A DNA stretch of 64,000 nt from Lelliottia jeotgali (GTDB taxonomy: Bacteria; Pseudomonadota; Gammaproteobacteria; Enterobacterales; Enterobacteriaceae): assembly GCA_002271215.1 (NCBI GenBank), contig CP018628.1:3658001-3722000 (forward strand), read 5' to 3'. Each line of letters opens with the position of its first letter. Within the stretch, counting starts at the first letter, position 1. The notes under the pieces were generated by a model that saw nothing but the letters and a program-made list of their open reading frames with translations, was not told where the DNA came from and made no database searches. Position numbers and translations under genes: made by a program. Of this stretch, positions 19,621-30,299 are shown one piece after another.

Positions 19621-20601
19621 CTAAAGCCTTCCCTGCGCTTTGCGCTCGGCAAGGCTTTGGTCGAAGTTCTGCATCCCCACCTGCTGCCCGGTCTGAATAA
19701 CACCGGGCAACTGCCACGTTTTCCCCTCACGAATCAGATTCGCTGACCCCGGTGTGTTGACCAGCATTTCGAAAAGCGCCACGCGCCCGCCCTGCACATC
19801 CCGCACCAGTTTCTGTGCCAGCACGGCGCGCAAACTTCCTGCCAGCTGGTTACGTACCGGATCTTTCTCTTCCGCCGGAAAGGTATCCACCAGCCGTTCA
19901 ATGGCCTGAGACGCCCCGCGCGTATGCAGTGTCGCCAGCACCAGATGCCCGGTTTCCGCTGCCGTCAGCGCCAGCCGGATGGTTTCGCTGTCGCGTAGTT
20001 CGCCCAGTAAAATGACATCCGGATCTTCACGTAGCGCCGCCCGTAGCGCCTGAGCAAAAGTGGTGCAGTGCAGCCCAATTTCCCGCTGCTGGATCAGGCA
20101 TCGCTTGCTTTGATAGACATACTCCACCGGATCTTCCAGCGTCAGAATATGCCCGTCAGTGTGGTGGTTGAGATAATCCACCATCGCTGCCAGCGTCGTA
20201 GATTTACCGCTGCCGGTCGCTCCAGTGACCAGAATCAGGCCATTGTCGCTGGAGAGCAGATCGAGGATTGCGCGCGGGGCACCAAGCTCCGAAAGTTGCG
20301 GGCACTCCACCGGCAGCAGCCTTAACGTCAGCGAGACGCCATGAATGTGCACAAACGCGCTGGCACGCAGGCGCTGGCCACCGAGCAAAGTCACCGCAAA
20401 ATCCACGTGCCCGTTCGCCCACCAGGCCCCCTGCTGTTCGTCATTGAGCCATGTTTTTAACAGCTGCGCGACATCCGGCGCGGGAAACGGTGCGCGCTCG
20501 AGTTTGCCTAATCTACGCCAGCGCGGTGGAGAATCGCTGCGCAGGTGTAGATCCGAGACATTATGCTTTACACTAAGGGCCACAATTTCTTCCATATCCA
20601 T
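19621..20601 (-). CDS. yggR: PilT-like secretion/pilus retraction ATPase YggR
   Basis: 326 residues from MDMEEIVALS, with GAGGA nearby; an open frame upstream lacks support. A hexameric GspE/PilT-type ATPase. The Walker A loop GATGSGKSTT lies near residue 130, Asp box TLEDPVEYVY follows, Walker B is RAALREDPDVILLGELRD, and His box HLVLATLHTRGA completes the set. No type IV pilus genes lie nearby, and the partner is unknown. The start lies only 18 bp from the divergent yggS start, so the promoters overlap the neighbours' coding DNA. Confidence 0.93.
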   Translation of the reverse strand: MDMEEIVALSVKHNVSDLHLRSDSPPRWRRLGKLERAPFPAPDVAQLLKTWLNDEQQGAWWANGHVDFAVTLLGGQRLRASAFVHIHGVSLTLRLLPVECPQLSELGAPRAILDLLSSDNGLILVTGATGSGKSTTLAAMVDYLNHHTDGHILTLEDPVEYVYQSKRCLIQQREIGLHCTTFAQALRAALREDPDVILLGELRDSETIRLALTAAETGHLVLATLHTRGASQAIERLVDTFPAEEKDPVRNQLAGSLRAVLAQKLVRDVQGGRVALFEMLVNTPGSANLIREGKTWQLPGVIQTGQQVGMQNFDQSLAERKAQGRL

Positions 20602-20619
20602 ACAACCATCCTCGGACTC

Positions 20620-21324
20620 ATGAACGACATTGCGCATAACCTGGCACAGGTCAGGGACAAAATCTCAGCCGCTGCAACGCGTTGCGGCCGTGCTTCAGAA
20701 GAAGTTTCGTTGCTTGCAGTGAGTAAAACCAAGCCTGCGAGCGCCATCGCAGAAGCCATCGACGCCGGGCAGCGTGCTTTTGGTGAGAACTACGTTCAGG
20801 AGGGTGTGGACAAAATTCGCTATTTCCAGCAAACCGGGAAGGCGAACCTTGAATGGCACTTTATTGGCCCGCTGCAGTCGAACAAAAGTCGGCTGGTCGC
20901 GGAGCATTTCGACTGGTGTCATACGGTCGATCGCCTGCGTATCGCCACACGGTTGAGCGATCAACGCCCTGCCGATATGGCGCCGCTTAACGTTCTGATT
21001 CAAATCAATATTAGCGATGAGAACAGCAAGTCAGGTATTACTCTGGCTGAACTGGATGCGCTGGCCGAACAGGTGTCTGAACTGCCAGGTCTGACTTTGC
21101 GCGGACTGATGGCAATTCCGGCTCCCGAAACAAGTTATGACAGGCAGTTTGCCGTAGCACAGCAAATGGCTGTAGCATTTGAGGCGCTTAAAGCGCGCTA
21201 CACCACCGTAGACACGCTTTCACTGGGCATGTCGGACGATATGGAAGCCGCCATCGCGGCAGGCAGCACTATGGTGCGCATCGGCACAGCTATTTTCGGT
21301 GCGCGCGATTACACCCCAAAATAA
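20620..21324 (+). CDS. yggS: PLP homeostasis protein YggS (PLPBP)
   Basis: 234 residues from MNDIAHNLAQ. A fold-III TIM-barrel protein that binds pyridoxal phosphate at the lysine in LLAVSKTKP (about residue 36) but has no known catalytic reaction. It balances B6 vitamers and amino-acid pools in E. coli. HFIGPLQSNKSR and SLGMSDDMEAAIAAGSTMVRIG, the phosphate-binding part, are present. It heads the yggS-yggT-yggU-rdgB-hemW string. Confidence 0.95.
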   Translation: MNDIAHNLAQVRDKISAAATRCGRASEEVSLLAVSKTKPASAIAEAIDAGQRAFGENYVQEGVDKIRYFQQTGKANLEWHFIGPLQSNKSRLVAEHFDWCHTVDRLRIATRLSDQRPADMAPLNVLIQINISDENSKSGITLAELDALAEQVSELPGLTLRGLMAIPAPETSYDRQFAVAQQMAVAFEALKARYTTVDTLSLGMSDDMEAAIAAGSTMVRIGTAIFGARDYTPK

Positions 21325-21342
21325 GGAAACCTGAGGAACGCC

Positions 21343-21909
21343 ATGAAGACGTTGACTTTCCTGCTCTCAACGGTCATTGAGCTGTATACGATGGCGCTGC
21401 TGTTACGCGTCTGGATGCAGTGGGCCCGCTGTGATTTTTATAACCCCTTCTCACAGTTTGTCGTGAAAATCACGCAGCCTGTGATTGGGCCGCTGCGCCG
21501 CGTTATTCCACCGATGGGGCCGATCGACAGCGCTTCTCTGCTGGTGGCGTTTGTGCTCAGTATTATTAAAGCCATCGTGCTGTTTATGGTGGTCACCTTC
21601 CAGCCGATCATCTGGATCGCAGCGGTGCTAATTCTGCTGAAAACCATCGGTCTGCTGATCTTCTGGGTTCTGCTGGTGATGGCGGTGATGAGCTGGGTGA
21701 GCCGTGGCCGTAGTCCGGTCGAATACGCCATGATTCAGCTGACGGAGCCGCTCCTGCGCCCGATCCGCAATCTGCTGCCAGCGATGGGCGGGATCGATTT
21801 TTCGCCGATGATTTTGGTTCTGCTGCTGTATGTCCTGAACATGGGCATCGCTGAACTGTTACAGTCAACGGGCAACATGCTGCTGCCGGGGCTGTGGATG
21901 GCGCTATGA
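21343..21909 (+). CDS. yggT: YggT family inner-membrane protein
   Basis: 188 residues, a duplicated YGGT domain. Each half has membrane helices and the motif [19 protein letters not shown] (first) or [16 protein letters not shown] (second), ending with a Pro-x-x-GGID-type turn. About four to five membrane segments. Linked to osmotic shock and K+ tolerance in E. coli, and related to cell-division-associated YlmG proteins. GAGGAACG precedes the ATG; the stop overlaps yggU (ATGA). Confidence 0.92.
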   Translation: MKTLTFLLSTVIELYTMALLLRVWMQWARCDFYNPFSQFVVKITQPVIGPLRRVIPPMGPIDSASLLVAFVLSIIKAIVLFMVVTFQPIIWIAAVLILLKTIGLLIFWVLLVMAVMSWVSRGRSPVEYAMIQLTEPLLRPIRNLLPAMGGIDFSPMILVLLLYVLNMGIAELLQSTGNMLLPGLWMAL

Positions 21910-22202
21910 GTGCCGTCTGCCCCTGCGTCGATGGGCTTGTTTTACGGCTGTATATTCAGCCGAAAGCCAGCCGCGACAGCATCGTTGGGTTACATGGCGA
22001 CGAATTAAAAGTCGCCATTACCGCCCCTCCCGTGGACGGCCAGGCGAACGCGCATTTGACCAAATTTCTGGCAAAACAGTTTCGCGTCGCCAAAAGCCAG
22101 GTCATCATTGAAAAGGGTGAACTGGGACGTCATAAACAGGTAAAAATCCTCAACCCGCAAAACATCCCGACGGAAGTCGCGGCACTGTCACAACAGGATT
22201 AA
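21906..22202 (+). CDS. yggU: DUF167 family protein YggU
   Basis: 98 residues from [11 protein letters not shown]; its ATG overlaps the yggT TGA, which decides the start. The conserved core [14 protein letters not shown]...[22 protein letters not shown] is diagnostic of DUF167. Function unknown. rdgB starts 4 bp after its stop. Confidence 0.93.
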   Translation: MSAVCPCVDGLVLRLYIQPKASRDSIVGLHGDELKVAITAPPVDGQANAHLTKFLAKQFRVAKSQVIIEKGELGRHKQVKILNPQNIPTEVAALSQQD

Positions 22203-22205
22203 ATT

Positions 22206-22799
22206 ATGCAGAAAGTTGTTCTCGCCACCGGTAACGCCGGCAAAGTGCGCGAGCTGGCCTCGCTATTGAATGATTTTGGTCTGGACGTGGTCGCGCAGAC
22301 CGAGCTGGGCGTGGATTCGGCGGAAGAGACTGGCCTGACGTTTATCGAAAATGCGATCCTGAAAGCGCGTCACGCGGCGCAGGTTACCGGTCTTCCGGCG
22401 ATTGCGGATGATTCCGGGCTGGCGGTCGATGCCCTGGGCGGCGCTCCGGGAATTTACTCTGCACGTTACTCCGGCGTGGATGCGACCGATCAGCAAAACC
22501 TGGAAAAGCTGCTGGAAACCCTGAAAGACGTACCGGACGCGCAGCGTCAGGCACAGTTCCACTGCGTGCTGGTCTATATGCGTCATGCAGAAGACCCGAC
22601 GCCGATTGTCTGCCACGGCAGCTGGCCGGGCGTGATTGCTCGCGAATCGGCGGGTAACGGCGGCTTTGGCTACGATCCGATTTTCTTTGTCCCGTCTGAG
22701 GGCAAAACCGCTGCGGAGTTAACCCGCGAAGAAAAAAGCGCGATTTCCCATCGTGGACGCGCGTTGAAACTGTTACTGGAAGCATTACGTAATGGCTAA
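22206..22799 (+). CDS. rdgB: dITP/XTP pyrophosphatase
   Basis: 197 residues. It removes non-canonical purine nucleotides (dITP, ITP, XTP) by hydrolysis to monophosphate and pyrophosphate, which keeps inosine out of DNA. The N-terminal [13 protein letters not shown], the acidic [13 protein letters not shown] and the C-terminal [21 protein letters not shown] plus SHRGRAL are the Ham1/RdgB signatures. The end overlaps hemW by 8 bases, so coupling is likely. Confidence 0.97.
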   Translation: MQKVVLATGNAGKVRELASLLNDFGLDVVAQTELGVDSAEETGLTFIENAILKARHAAQVTGLPAIADDSGLAVDALGGAPGIYSARYSGVDATDQQNLEKLLETLKDVPDAQRQAQFHCVLVYMRHAEDPTPIVCHGSWPGVIARESAGNGGFGYDPIFFVPSEGKTAAELTREEKSAISHRGRALKLLLEALRNG

Positions 22800-23934
22800 T
22801 TTGCCACCTCTGAGTCTTTATATTCACATCCCGTGGTGCGTGCAGAAATGTCCGTACTGCGATTTCAATTCGCACGCGCTGAAAGGCGAAGTGCCGCATG
22901 ACGACTACGTTCAGCATCTGTTAACCGATCTGGATGCCGACGTACCTTACGCACAGGGACGTGAAGTTAAGACCATATTTATTGGTGGCGGTACGCCGAG
23001 CCTGCTCTCTGGCCCGGCGATGCAGACGCTGCTGGACGGCGTGCGTGCGCGTCTGAATCTGGCAGCCGATGCGGAAATTACGATGGAAGCCAATCCTGGC
23101 ACCGTTGAGGCCGACCGTTTTGTCGAGTATCAGCGCGCCGGGGTGAACCGTATTTCGATTGGCGTCCAGAGTTTTAGCGAACCCAAGCTCAAGCGTCTGG
23201 GGCGCATTCACGGCCCGGAAGAGGCGAAACGCGCGGCCCATTTGGCGACGGGTCTTGGACTGCGCAGTTTTAACCTCGATCTGATGCACGGCCTGCCGGA
23301 TCAATCACTGGAAGAGGCGCTGGATGATTTGCGTCAAGCCATTGAGCTGAACCCGCCGCATCTCTCCTGGTACCAGTTGACGATCGAGCCGAACACGCTG
23401 TTTGGTTCGCGTCCGCCGGTCCTGCCCGACGACGATGCGCTGTGGGATATTTTTGAGCAAGGCCATCAGTTGCTGACGGCTGCGGGTTATCAGCAGTATG
23501 AAACTTCCGCCTACGCGAAGCCGGGCTACCAGTGTCAGCACAATCTGAACTACTGGCGTTTTGGCGATTATTTAGGGATTGGCTGCGGCGCACACGGCAA
23601 AGTGACCTTCCCCGACGGGCGCATTCTGCGTACCGCCAAAACCCGTCATCCGCGCGGGTATATGGAAGGACGTTATCTGGAGCGTCAGCACGACGTGGAA
23701 GTGGAGGATAAACCGTTCGAGTTCTTCATGAACCGCTTCCGCCTTCTGGAAGCCGCCCCGCGTGCGGAATTTGCGCTTTACACCGGCTTGCCACAATCGG
23801 TGATTCGCCCGCAGATTGATGAAGCGCTGGCGAAGGGGTATCTGACGGAGTGCGACGCGTTCTGGCAGATCACCGAACACGGCAAGCTGTTCCTCAACTC
23901 CTTGCTTGAGCTGTTCCTCGCCGAAGAGTCCTGA
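22792..23934 (+). CDS. hemW: Heme chaperone HemW (radical SAM)
   Basis: 380 residues. The radical-SAM cluster motif [13 protein letters not shown] lies near residue 16, with GGGTPSLL following. The HemN-like fold has the C-terminal domain. It lacks the extra N-terminal cysteine of true coproporphyrinogen dehydrogenase HemN. In other bacteria HemW binds heme and delivers it to respiratory enzymes. Last gene of the yggS-hemW string; a hairpin terminator overlaps its stop. Confidence 0.95.
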   Translation: MANLPPLSLYIHIPWCVQKCPYCDFNSHALKGEVPHDDYVQHLLTDLDADVPYAQGREVKTIFIGGGTPSLLSGPAMQTLLDGVRARLNLAADAEITMEANPGTVEADRFVEYQRAGVNRISIGVQSFSEPKLKRLGRIHGPEEAKRAAHLATGLGLRSFNLDLMHGLPDQSLEEALDDLRQAIELNPPHLSWYQLTIEPNTLFGSRPPVLPDDDALWDIFEQGHQLLTAAGYQQYETSAYAKPGYQCQHNLNYWRFGDYLGIGCGAHGKVTFPDGRILRTAKTRHPRGYMEGRYLERQHDVEVEDKPFEFFMNRFRLLEAAPRAEFALYTGLPQSVIRPQIDEALAKGYLTECDAFWQITEHGKLFLNSLLELFLAEES

Positions 23935-23952
23935 AGACAGCTTCAGGATTTT
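23929..23952 (+). terminator. hemW terminator
   Basis: 8-bp stem TCCTGAAG/CTTCAGGA, 4-nt loop, four T; the stem includes the hemW stop codon. Confidence 0.75.
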
Positions 23953-23997
23953 GCATCCCGTTCTGCTGGCTAAGGGAAAGGCTGGCAGAGTGTGGGG

Positions 23998-24402
23998 ATG
24001 GAAAAATCTAAACAACTCCGCAAATGTATGACCCCCGAAGAACTTCACCTCTGGTATTTACTCCGGGGACGTCGTTTTTACGGGTTCAAGTTTCGTCGCC
24101 AGATGCCCATAGGGTCATACATTGTGGATTTTTCCTGCTTTGAGGCAAGGTTGATTGTCGAGCTTGATGGCGGCCAGCATCAGGATGATTATGAGTATGA
24201 CTTACGCAGGACGGCGTTTTTGAACGCCAGCGGCTGGCGAGTGATTCGTTTCTGGAATAATGAATTCAGGACGAATGAGGAAGGGGTGTTGGGTGCCATT
24301 TTGGACGGTTTGAGTCGTCTGGTCCCCTCACCCCAGCCCTCTCCCTGTACGGTCCGGGGACATGGTAGACAGGTGTTCGGGGACATAGTGAACACTATTT
24401 AA
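23998..24402 (+). CDS. DUF559 endonuclease-like protein, C-terminus altered by an IS
   Basis: 134 residues from ATG (a GTG two codons earlier is possible). RKCMTPEELHLWYLLRGRRF, GFKFRRQMPIGSYIVDF, LIVELDGGQHQDD and FWNNEF are the DUF559 pattern. This family has a Vsr/PD-(D/E)XK-like nuclease fold, with likely catalytic Asp, Glu and Gln. Biological role unknown. The IS481 element enters the 3' end: the last 18 residues are read from the IS end, and the palindromic repeat supplies the PSPQPSP before them. The catalytic core is intact. It occupies the place where E. coli has yggM-ansB. Confidence 0.8.
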   Translation: MEKSKQLRKCMTPEELHLWYLLRGRRFYGFKFRRQMPIGSYIVDFSCFEARLIVELDGGQHQDDYEYDLRRTAFLNASGWRVIRFWNNEFRTNEEGVLGAILDGLSRLVPSPQPSPCTVRGHGRQVFGDIVNTI

Positions 24403-25630
24403 CATCCTTTACCCATGGTGATCGACTTTTTCTTCAGGTCGATCACCCCCACTTTCGTGCTGTACCACCACACCTCATAACAGCCATCTTCAGCCCCTTC
24501 CTTCAGTCCCACATATTCACCCCTGAACGCTTTTCCTGCCTTCAGCGTTACCCCTCTCAGGCTCAGTTTTCCGCTGATATCCACTTTCCTGACCATCACG
24601 CCCTCGTCGTATTCCGGGGGTTCAGCGTGACTGTTGTACTGCCGCGCTGATGGCTGATACCGCCAAGCGGGCACTGCCATATCCAGCGAGGTGTGCGGCC
24701 GTTCAAGGTTATAGACGTTGCGCCAGTGGTCAAAGGCACGCTGCAGCTCACCCCTGTCCGCGAACCACTTCCCCTGCAGAACTTCTGCCTTCAGGCTGCG
24801 GTGAAAACGCTCCAGCTTGCCCTGCGTCTGTGGATGATACGGCCGGGAGTGGCCCACCCGGATACCCTGGCGCATCAGCCACAACTCCAGTGCTGTCCAG
24901 ACTCCGGTGGTGTCGCCCCACGGTGCCCCGTTGTCCATCGTCATCCGCTCCGGCAACCCGTAGTGCCTGAACACGTTAATCAGCTGTGACTGCACGGTCT
25001 CCCGCCGCTCATCGTCGCAGTGCGCCAGACAGAGAGAAAAACGGGAGTGGTCGTCGAGCAGGGTCAGTGGATGGCAGCGGCCGCCCCCAAAGGGAAAGTG
25101 ACCCTTAAAATCCATCTGCCAGAGGCGGTTGGGGGCGTCATGCTCAAAGCGGCCGGTGGCCGGAATGCCCGGTGTCGTGCCCGGCAGCAGGCCGTGACGG
25201 GCCATCAGGTTATGGACAGTGCTGAAAGCGGGCATCCTGTGTCCCTGGTCTTCGAGCCAGCGCTTAATCTTGCGCGCGCCCCAGCGTTCATGACGGGCAT
25301 GCGCCAGGCGCAGCAGGTCAGTGATGCCGTCAGATGAGCGGTTCGGAGAATGATGAGGCACGCGGGAGCGGTCAGCCAGGCCGGCAGCGCCGTGTTCAGA
25401 CCAGCGGGCGAGCCACTTGTAGCCAGTGGCAGGGGTAATGCCGAAATGACGGCAAAGAGAACGGATGTTCGCCCCGTCTTGCGAGGCGAACAGAACAAAC
25501 TCGGTACGTAATGATATGGTATCTCTCGCATCCCAGGGCATAAGCGACTCCATAAACGGGTTCGTATGCCTTAGTTGTAAGTGTCTACCATGTCCCCGAA
25601 CAAGTGTTCATGATGTCCCCGGACCGTACA
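24346..25630 (-). mobile_element. IS481-family insertion sequence, copy 1
   Basis: 1285 bp. The ends are TGTACGGTCCGGGGACAT and its exact reverse complement (18-bp perfect inverted repeats). Further copies of GTTCGGGGACATGGT lie inside both ends. A 5-bp target duplication CTCCC is present at 24341-24345 and 25631-25635. It carries one transposase gene on the minus strand. The target is the centre of a CCCTCTCCC/GGGAG palindrome. Confidence 0.95.
24399..25541 (-). CDS. IS481-family DDE transposase, copy 1
   Basis: 380 residues from MPWDARDTISL. The codon four upstream is ATG here but TTG in copy 2, and GGAG lies 6 bases before this ATG, so this is the likely start. An N-terminal helix-turn-helix (RSLCRHFGITPATGYKWLARW) precedes the rve catalytic core with QMDFKGHF, MTMDNGAPWG and KLERFHRSLKAEVL as the D, D and E positions. 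It differs from copy 2 at about six residues. The frame is intact, so activity is plausible. Confidence 0.94.
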   Translation of the reverse strand: MPWDARDTISLRTEFVLFASQDGANIRSLCRHFGITPATGYKWLARWSEHGAAGLADRSRVPHHSPNRSSDGITDLLRLAHARHERWGARKIKRWLEDQGHRMPAFSTVHNLMARHGLLPGTTPGIPATGRFEHDAPNRLWQMDFKGHFPFGGGRCHPLTLLDDHSRFSLCLAHCDDERRETVQSQLINVFRHYGLPERMTMDNGAPWGDTTGVWTALELWLMRQGIRVGHSRPYHPQTQGKLERFHRSLKAEVLQGKWFADRGELQRAFDHWRNVYNLERPHTSLDMAVPAWRYQPSARQYNSHAEPPEYDEGVMVRKVDISGKLSLRGVTLKAGKAFRGEYVGLKEGAEDGCYEVWWYSTKVGVIDLKKKSITMGKGC

Positions 25631-25749
25631 CTCCCAAAGGGAGAAGGAGCTAAAACCGCGCCTGACAGATCCCCTCTCCCACATAGGGAGGGAGTAAAAA
25701 CTGCACCTGACAGATCCCCTCTCCCGTGGGAGAGGGTTAGGGTGAGGGC
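25631..25749. repeat. Tandem palindromic modules hit by IS copy 1
   Basis: Three successive modules, the middle one 45 bp (25669-25713). Each begins with a CCCTCTCCC-type arm and a GGGAG arm, and the first two end in TGCACCTGACAG or CGCGCCTGACAG. The third (25714-25749) ends in GGTGAGGGC. The first is split by the IS, its left arm being at 24324-24345. Confidence 0.75.
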
Positions 25750-25762
25750 AACAAACCGCACC

Positions 25763-26482
25763 TTACTTAAGCGTACCCACCAGCGCCTTACGACTGTCTT
25801 CCAGCGTAACCACGCGCTGGCACACGTCTTTGCCAAACTTCTGGAAATCCGCTTCCTGATTCTTCCATTCATTCTGAATCGAAGTTTGCAATCCGCCCAG
25901 GCTACCTAACACACCTTGCAGTGGATTACCGCCGCCTTTCAGCACGGCTTTCGCACCCATTTCATTGATGCTGTCCTGCAGGATACCGCCCATCGCCTGA
26001 TTCACCAGGTTCTGGCCGTCGGCACGCACCTGATCGATAGCCTTATAGTGGAACGTCAGGCCATCCGTACGGTGCTCGATGATTCGGTTCATCTGCTCTT
26101 TCAACTGGGCATCCAGCTTGGTCAGGCGGGTGCGCATATTGCTGCTCTCACCCACCTCTTTGGCGATGATCTTATCCAGCGCCACGCGGCCTTTCTCGAC
26201 GCGCGTCAGAGCGCCTTCGTCGATCCACGGCAGCGCCGAGCGGAGATCCGCCTGATAATCTTTCGCCTGCTCGCGTTGGGCCGCGCTCAGGGTATATTGT
26301 TTGCCGTTATACATTACGTTGCCATCTGGTGTGATCACCAGATTACCGTTCTCACCTTTTACCTGAACGGTTTGCGGGCTGAGAATCACATCGTCGCGCG
26401 GTGTGACTTCGCATTTGTAATCCGCATGGGCAGTTAACGCGGTGGTCATCAGAGCCACAGCCAGCAGCGTTTTGCGCATCAT
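25763..26482 (-). CDS. yggN: DUF2884 family periplasmic protein YggN
   Basis: 239 residues, the E. coli length. The signal peptide MMRKTLLAVALMTTALTAHA is visible, with cleavage after AHA. YKCEVTPRDDVILSPQTVQVKGENG is the conserved start of the mature protein. The helical region 95-200 is rich in charged residues. Function unknown. It is transcribed separately from yggL, as a terminator lies between them. Confidence 0.93.
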   Translation of the reverse strand: MMRKTLLAVALMTTALTAHADYKCEVTPRDDVILSPQTVQVKGENGNLVITPDGNVMYNGKQYTLSAAQREQAKDYQADLRSALPWIDEGALTRVEKGRVALDKIIAKEVGESSNMRTRLTKLDAQLKEQMNRIIEHRTDGLTFHYKAIDQVRADGQNLVNQAMGGILQDSINEMGAKAVLKGGGNPLQGVLGSLGGLQTSIQNEWKNQEADFQKFGKDVCQRVVTLEDSRKALVGTLK

Positions 26483-26503
26483 AATTATCCCTCAAGACAA
26501 AAC

Positions 26504-26523
26504 GGGCCGGCATTTGCCGGCCC
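26504..26523 (-). terminator. yggL terminator
   Basis: 9-bp stem GGGCCGGCA/TGCCGGCCC, 2-nt loop, then GTTTTG on the minus strand, 9 bp past the yggL stop. Confidence 0.85.
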
Positions 26524-26531
26524 TTTGCTAG

Positions 26532-26855
26532 TTAGTCCCACCAAATGTCGAAAAGTTCGCTGACGCGTACCTCTTCGAATTTGCGGTCTTCCAGCCATTT
26601 GCGCACGAGAGCCTGCTGCTCTTCGGTGCATTTACCGATTTCTTGCTTGCAGATCAGGCCTTCCCAGGAGAGATAGCCGCTGCCATCAAACGCCAGTTTG
26701 TTTGGCTCGATCACTTCATCGATAAAGGCATCGACTTCCTTATCAATGGTTTCGACGCTAGTCCCTTCCGGGAAACGCCATGCGACGGAAAAACCAACTT
26801 CCTGGAATTCCTCGATGTGCATCTTTTTACGCAGACGACGGCTACGGTTTGCCAT
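26532..26855 (-). CDS. yggL: YggL family (50S ribosome-associated) protein
   Basis: 107 residues. [26 protein letters not shown] is the conserved basic start, and the rest is acidic (FIDEVIEPNKLAFDGSGY). DUF469 family; E. coli YggL has been reported on the 50S subunit. Its start overlaps the trmB stop by one base (TAATG), so the pair is coupled. Confidence 0.93.
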   Translation of the reverse strand: MANRSRRLRKKMHIEEFQEVGFSVAWRFPEGTSVETIDKEVDAFIDEVIEPNKLAFDGSGYLSWEGLICKQEIGKCTEEQQALVRKWLEDRKFEEVRVSELFDIWWD

Positions 26856-27574
26856 TATTTAACCCTCTCGAACATTAAGTCCCATACACCGTGACCAAGA
26901 CGATGGCCACGCTGTTCAAATTTCGTTACCGGACGTGAATCCGGTCGCGGTACATAGTCGTTGTTTTCAGACAGGTTTTTATACCCGTCGAGCGACGACA
27001 TCACTTCCAGCATGTGTTCCGCGTAAGGTTCCCAGTCGGTGGCCATATGGAAGACACCGCCCAGTTTTAGCTTACTTTTCACAAGCTCAGCAAATTCTGC
27101 CTGAACGATACGGCGCTTATTATGACGTGCTTTGTGCCACGGGTCAGGGAAAAAGAGCTGAACCATGTTCAAAGAATTGTCAGGAATCATTTTGTGCAGC
27201 ACTTCAACCGCATCGTGGCACATGACGCGCAGGTTCTCGACGTCCTCTTCGTGCGCAGTTGCAAGGCACGCGCCGACGCCAGGTGAGTGAACTTCGATGC
27301 CGAGGAAGTTCTGCTCCGGGCGCGCTTTCGCCATCGTCACCAGCGAAGAACCCATGCCGAAGCCGATCTCCAGCGTAATCGGCGCATCGCGACCAAACAG
27401 CTCGGAGAAGTCGACGGGTTGTTCGCTGAACTCAACGCCCATCACCGGCCAGTAGTTATCCAGCGCATGTTGCTGCCCTTTTGTCAGGCGGCCCTGACGG
27501 CGGACAAAGCTGCGAATACGGCGCAGCGGGCGACCGTTTTCATCAAATTCCGGTGAGATGACGTCGTTTTTCAT
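26855..27574 (-). CDS. trmB: tRNA (guanine-N7)-methyltransferase
   Basis: 239 residues from [23 protein letters not shown], matching E. coli; 14 codons upstream are open but unsupported. A Rossmann methyltransferase acting on G46 of tRNA. The SAM loop is [16 protein letters not shown], and [16 protein letters not shown] is the family signature. It is divergent from mutY across 144 bp and is first in the trmB-yggL unit. Confidence 0.96.
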   Translation of the reverse strand: MKNDVISPEFDENGRPLRRIRSFVRRQGRLTKGQQHALDNYWPVMGVEFSEQPVDFSELFGRDAPITLEIGFGMGSSLVTMAKARPEQNFLGIEVHSPGVGACLATAHEEDVENLRVMCHDAVEVLHKMIPDNSLNMVQLFFPDPWHKARHNKRRIVQAEFAELVKSKLKLGGVFHMATDWEPYAEHMLEVMSSLDGYKNLSENNDYVPRPDSRPVTKFEQRGHRLGHGVWDLMFERVK

Positions 27575-27718
27575 AAAAGAGTAGTCTGCTTGTGAGATTG
27601 TTCGGGAAACGGGCATTATCCAAAGTTAAGCCCTGTATGCAAGCATGGGAAAGATCCGGTTTACAGTCGCAAGACGCTATGTTGCAATCTGCGTCCCTGA
27701 TTATGCGAATCGATGACC

Positions 27719-28771
27719 ATGCAAGCCTCTCAATTTTCAGCCCAGGTGCTGGACTGGTACGACAAATACGGGCGTAAAACCCTGCCCTGGCAAATTGAAA
27801 AAACGCCGTACAAAGTATGGCTCTCCGAGGTGATGTTGCAACAAACGCAGGTCGCAACGGTTATCCCCTATTTTGAGCGTTTTATGGAGCGGTTCCCGAC
27901 GATAACCGATCTCGCCAATGCTCCCCTCGATGAAGTGCTGCACCTGTGGACTGGGCTTGGCTACTACGCCCGTGCGCGCAATCTGCATAAAGCGGCACAG
28001 CAGGTAGCGACGCTGCATCAGGGCAAATTCCCGGAAACATTCGATGAAGTGGCCGCTCTGCCAGGCGTCGGACGCTCCACGGCGGGCGCGGTGCTTTCTC
28101 TTTCACTCGGTAAACATTTCCCGATCCTCGACGGTAACGTGAAACGCGTGCTGGCGCGCTGCTACGCAGTGGGCGGCTGGCCGGGTAAGAAAGAGGTCGA
28201 GAAACGCCTGTGGGAGATCAGCGAAACAGTGACGCCAGCGAAAGGCGTTGAACGCTTCAACCAGGCGATGATGGATTTGGGGGCGATCGTCTGTACCCGC
28301 TCCAAACCGAAATGCGAACTCTGCCCGGTGAACAACCTCTGCGTGGCCTACGCGAATCATTCCTGGGCGCAGTATCCGGGCAAAAAACCGAAACAGACGA
28401 TCCCTGAACGCACCGGCTTTATGCTGTTAATGCAGCACGGCGATGGGGTTTACCTTGCTCAGCGTCCACCAAGTGGTTTGTGGGGCGGATTGTATTGCTT
28501 TCCACAATTTGAAAACGAAGAGGGATTACGTGAGTGGCTGGCCCAGCGGCAGATTAGTGCCGATAAACTCCAGCAACTGACGGCATTTCGTCACACCTTT
28601 AGCCATTTCCATCTGGATATTGTGCCCATGTGGCTTCCCGTGTCCTCCTTCGCCTCTTACATGGATGAAGGCGTGGCTCTCTGGTATAACTTAGCGCAAC
28701 CGCCATCCGTCGGGCTGGCAGCTCCCGTGGAGCGCCTGTTAAAGCAATTACGTGCCGGAGCCGTGGTTTAG
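27719..28771 (+). CDS. mutY: Adenine DNA glycosylase MutY
   Basis: 350 residues from [15 protein letters not shown]; two earlier in-frame codons are not in homologues. It removes adenine paired with 8-oxoguanine. The catalytic Glu37 in [11 protein letters not shown], the helix-hairpin-helix [10 protein letters not shown], the Asp of LDGNVKRV and the four iron-sulphur cysteines in [17 protein letters not shown] are all seen. A NUDIX-like C-terminal domain recognises 8-oxoG. Followed by yggX after 26 bp. It sits in the block bracketed by two IS copies. Confidence 0.97.
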   Translation: MQASQFSAQVLDWYDKYGRKTLPWQIEKTPYKVWLSEVMLQQTQVATVIPYFERFMERFPTITDLANAPLDEVLHLWTGLGYYARARNLHKAAQQVATLHQGKFPETFDEVAALPGVGRSTAGAVLSLSLGKHFPILDGNVKRVLARCYAVGGWPGKKEVEKRLWEISETVTPAKGVERFNQAMMDLGAIVCTRSKPKCELCPVNNLCVAYANHSWAQYPGKKPKQTIPERTGFMLLMQHGDGVYLAQRPPSGLWGGLYCFPQFENEEGLREWLAQRQISADKLQQLTAFRHTFSHFHLDIVPMWLPVSSFASYMDEGVALWYNLAQPPSVGLAAPVERLLKQLRAGAVV

Positions 28772-28797
28772 CTTCGGTCAGACAACGAGGAATAATA

Positions 28798-30269
<1,472 letters not shown>

Positions 30270-30299
30270 GGTTTTCCCCTCACCCTAACCCTCTCCCAA

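Noticed and set aside
25631..25749. CRISPR array
   Set aside because: Modules are palindromic and contiguous with no unique spacers of regular length, and no cas genes are near.
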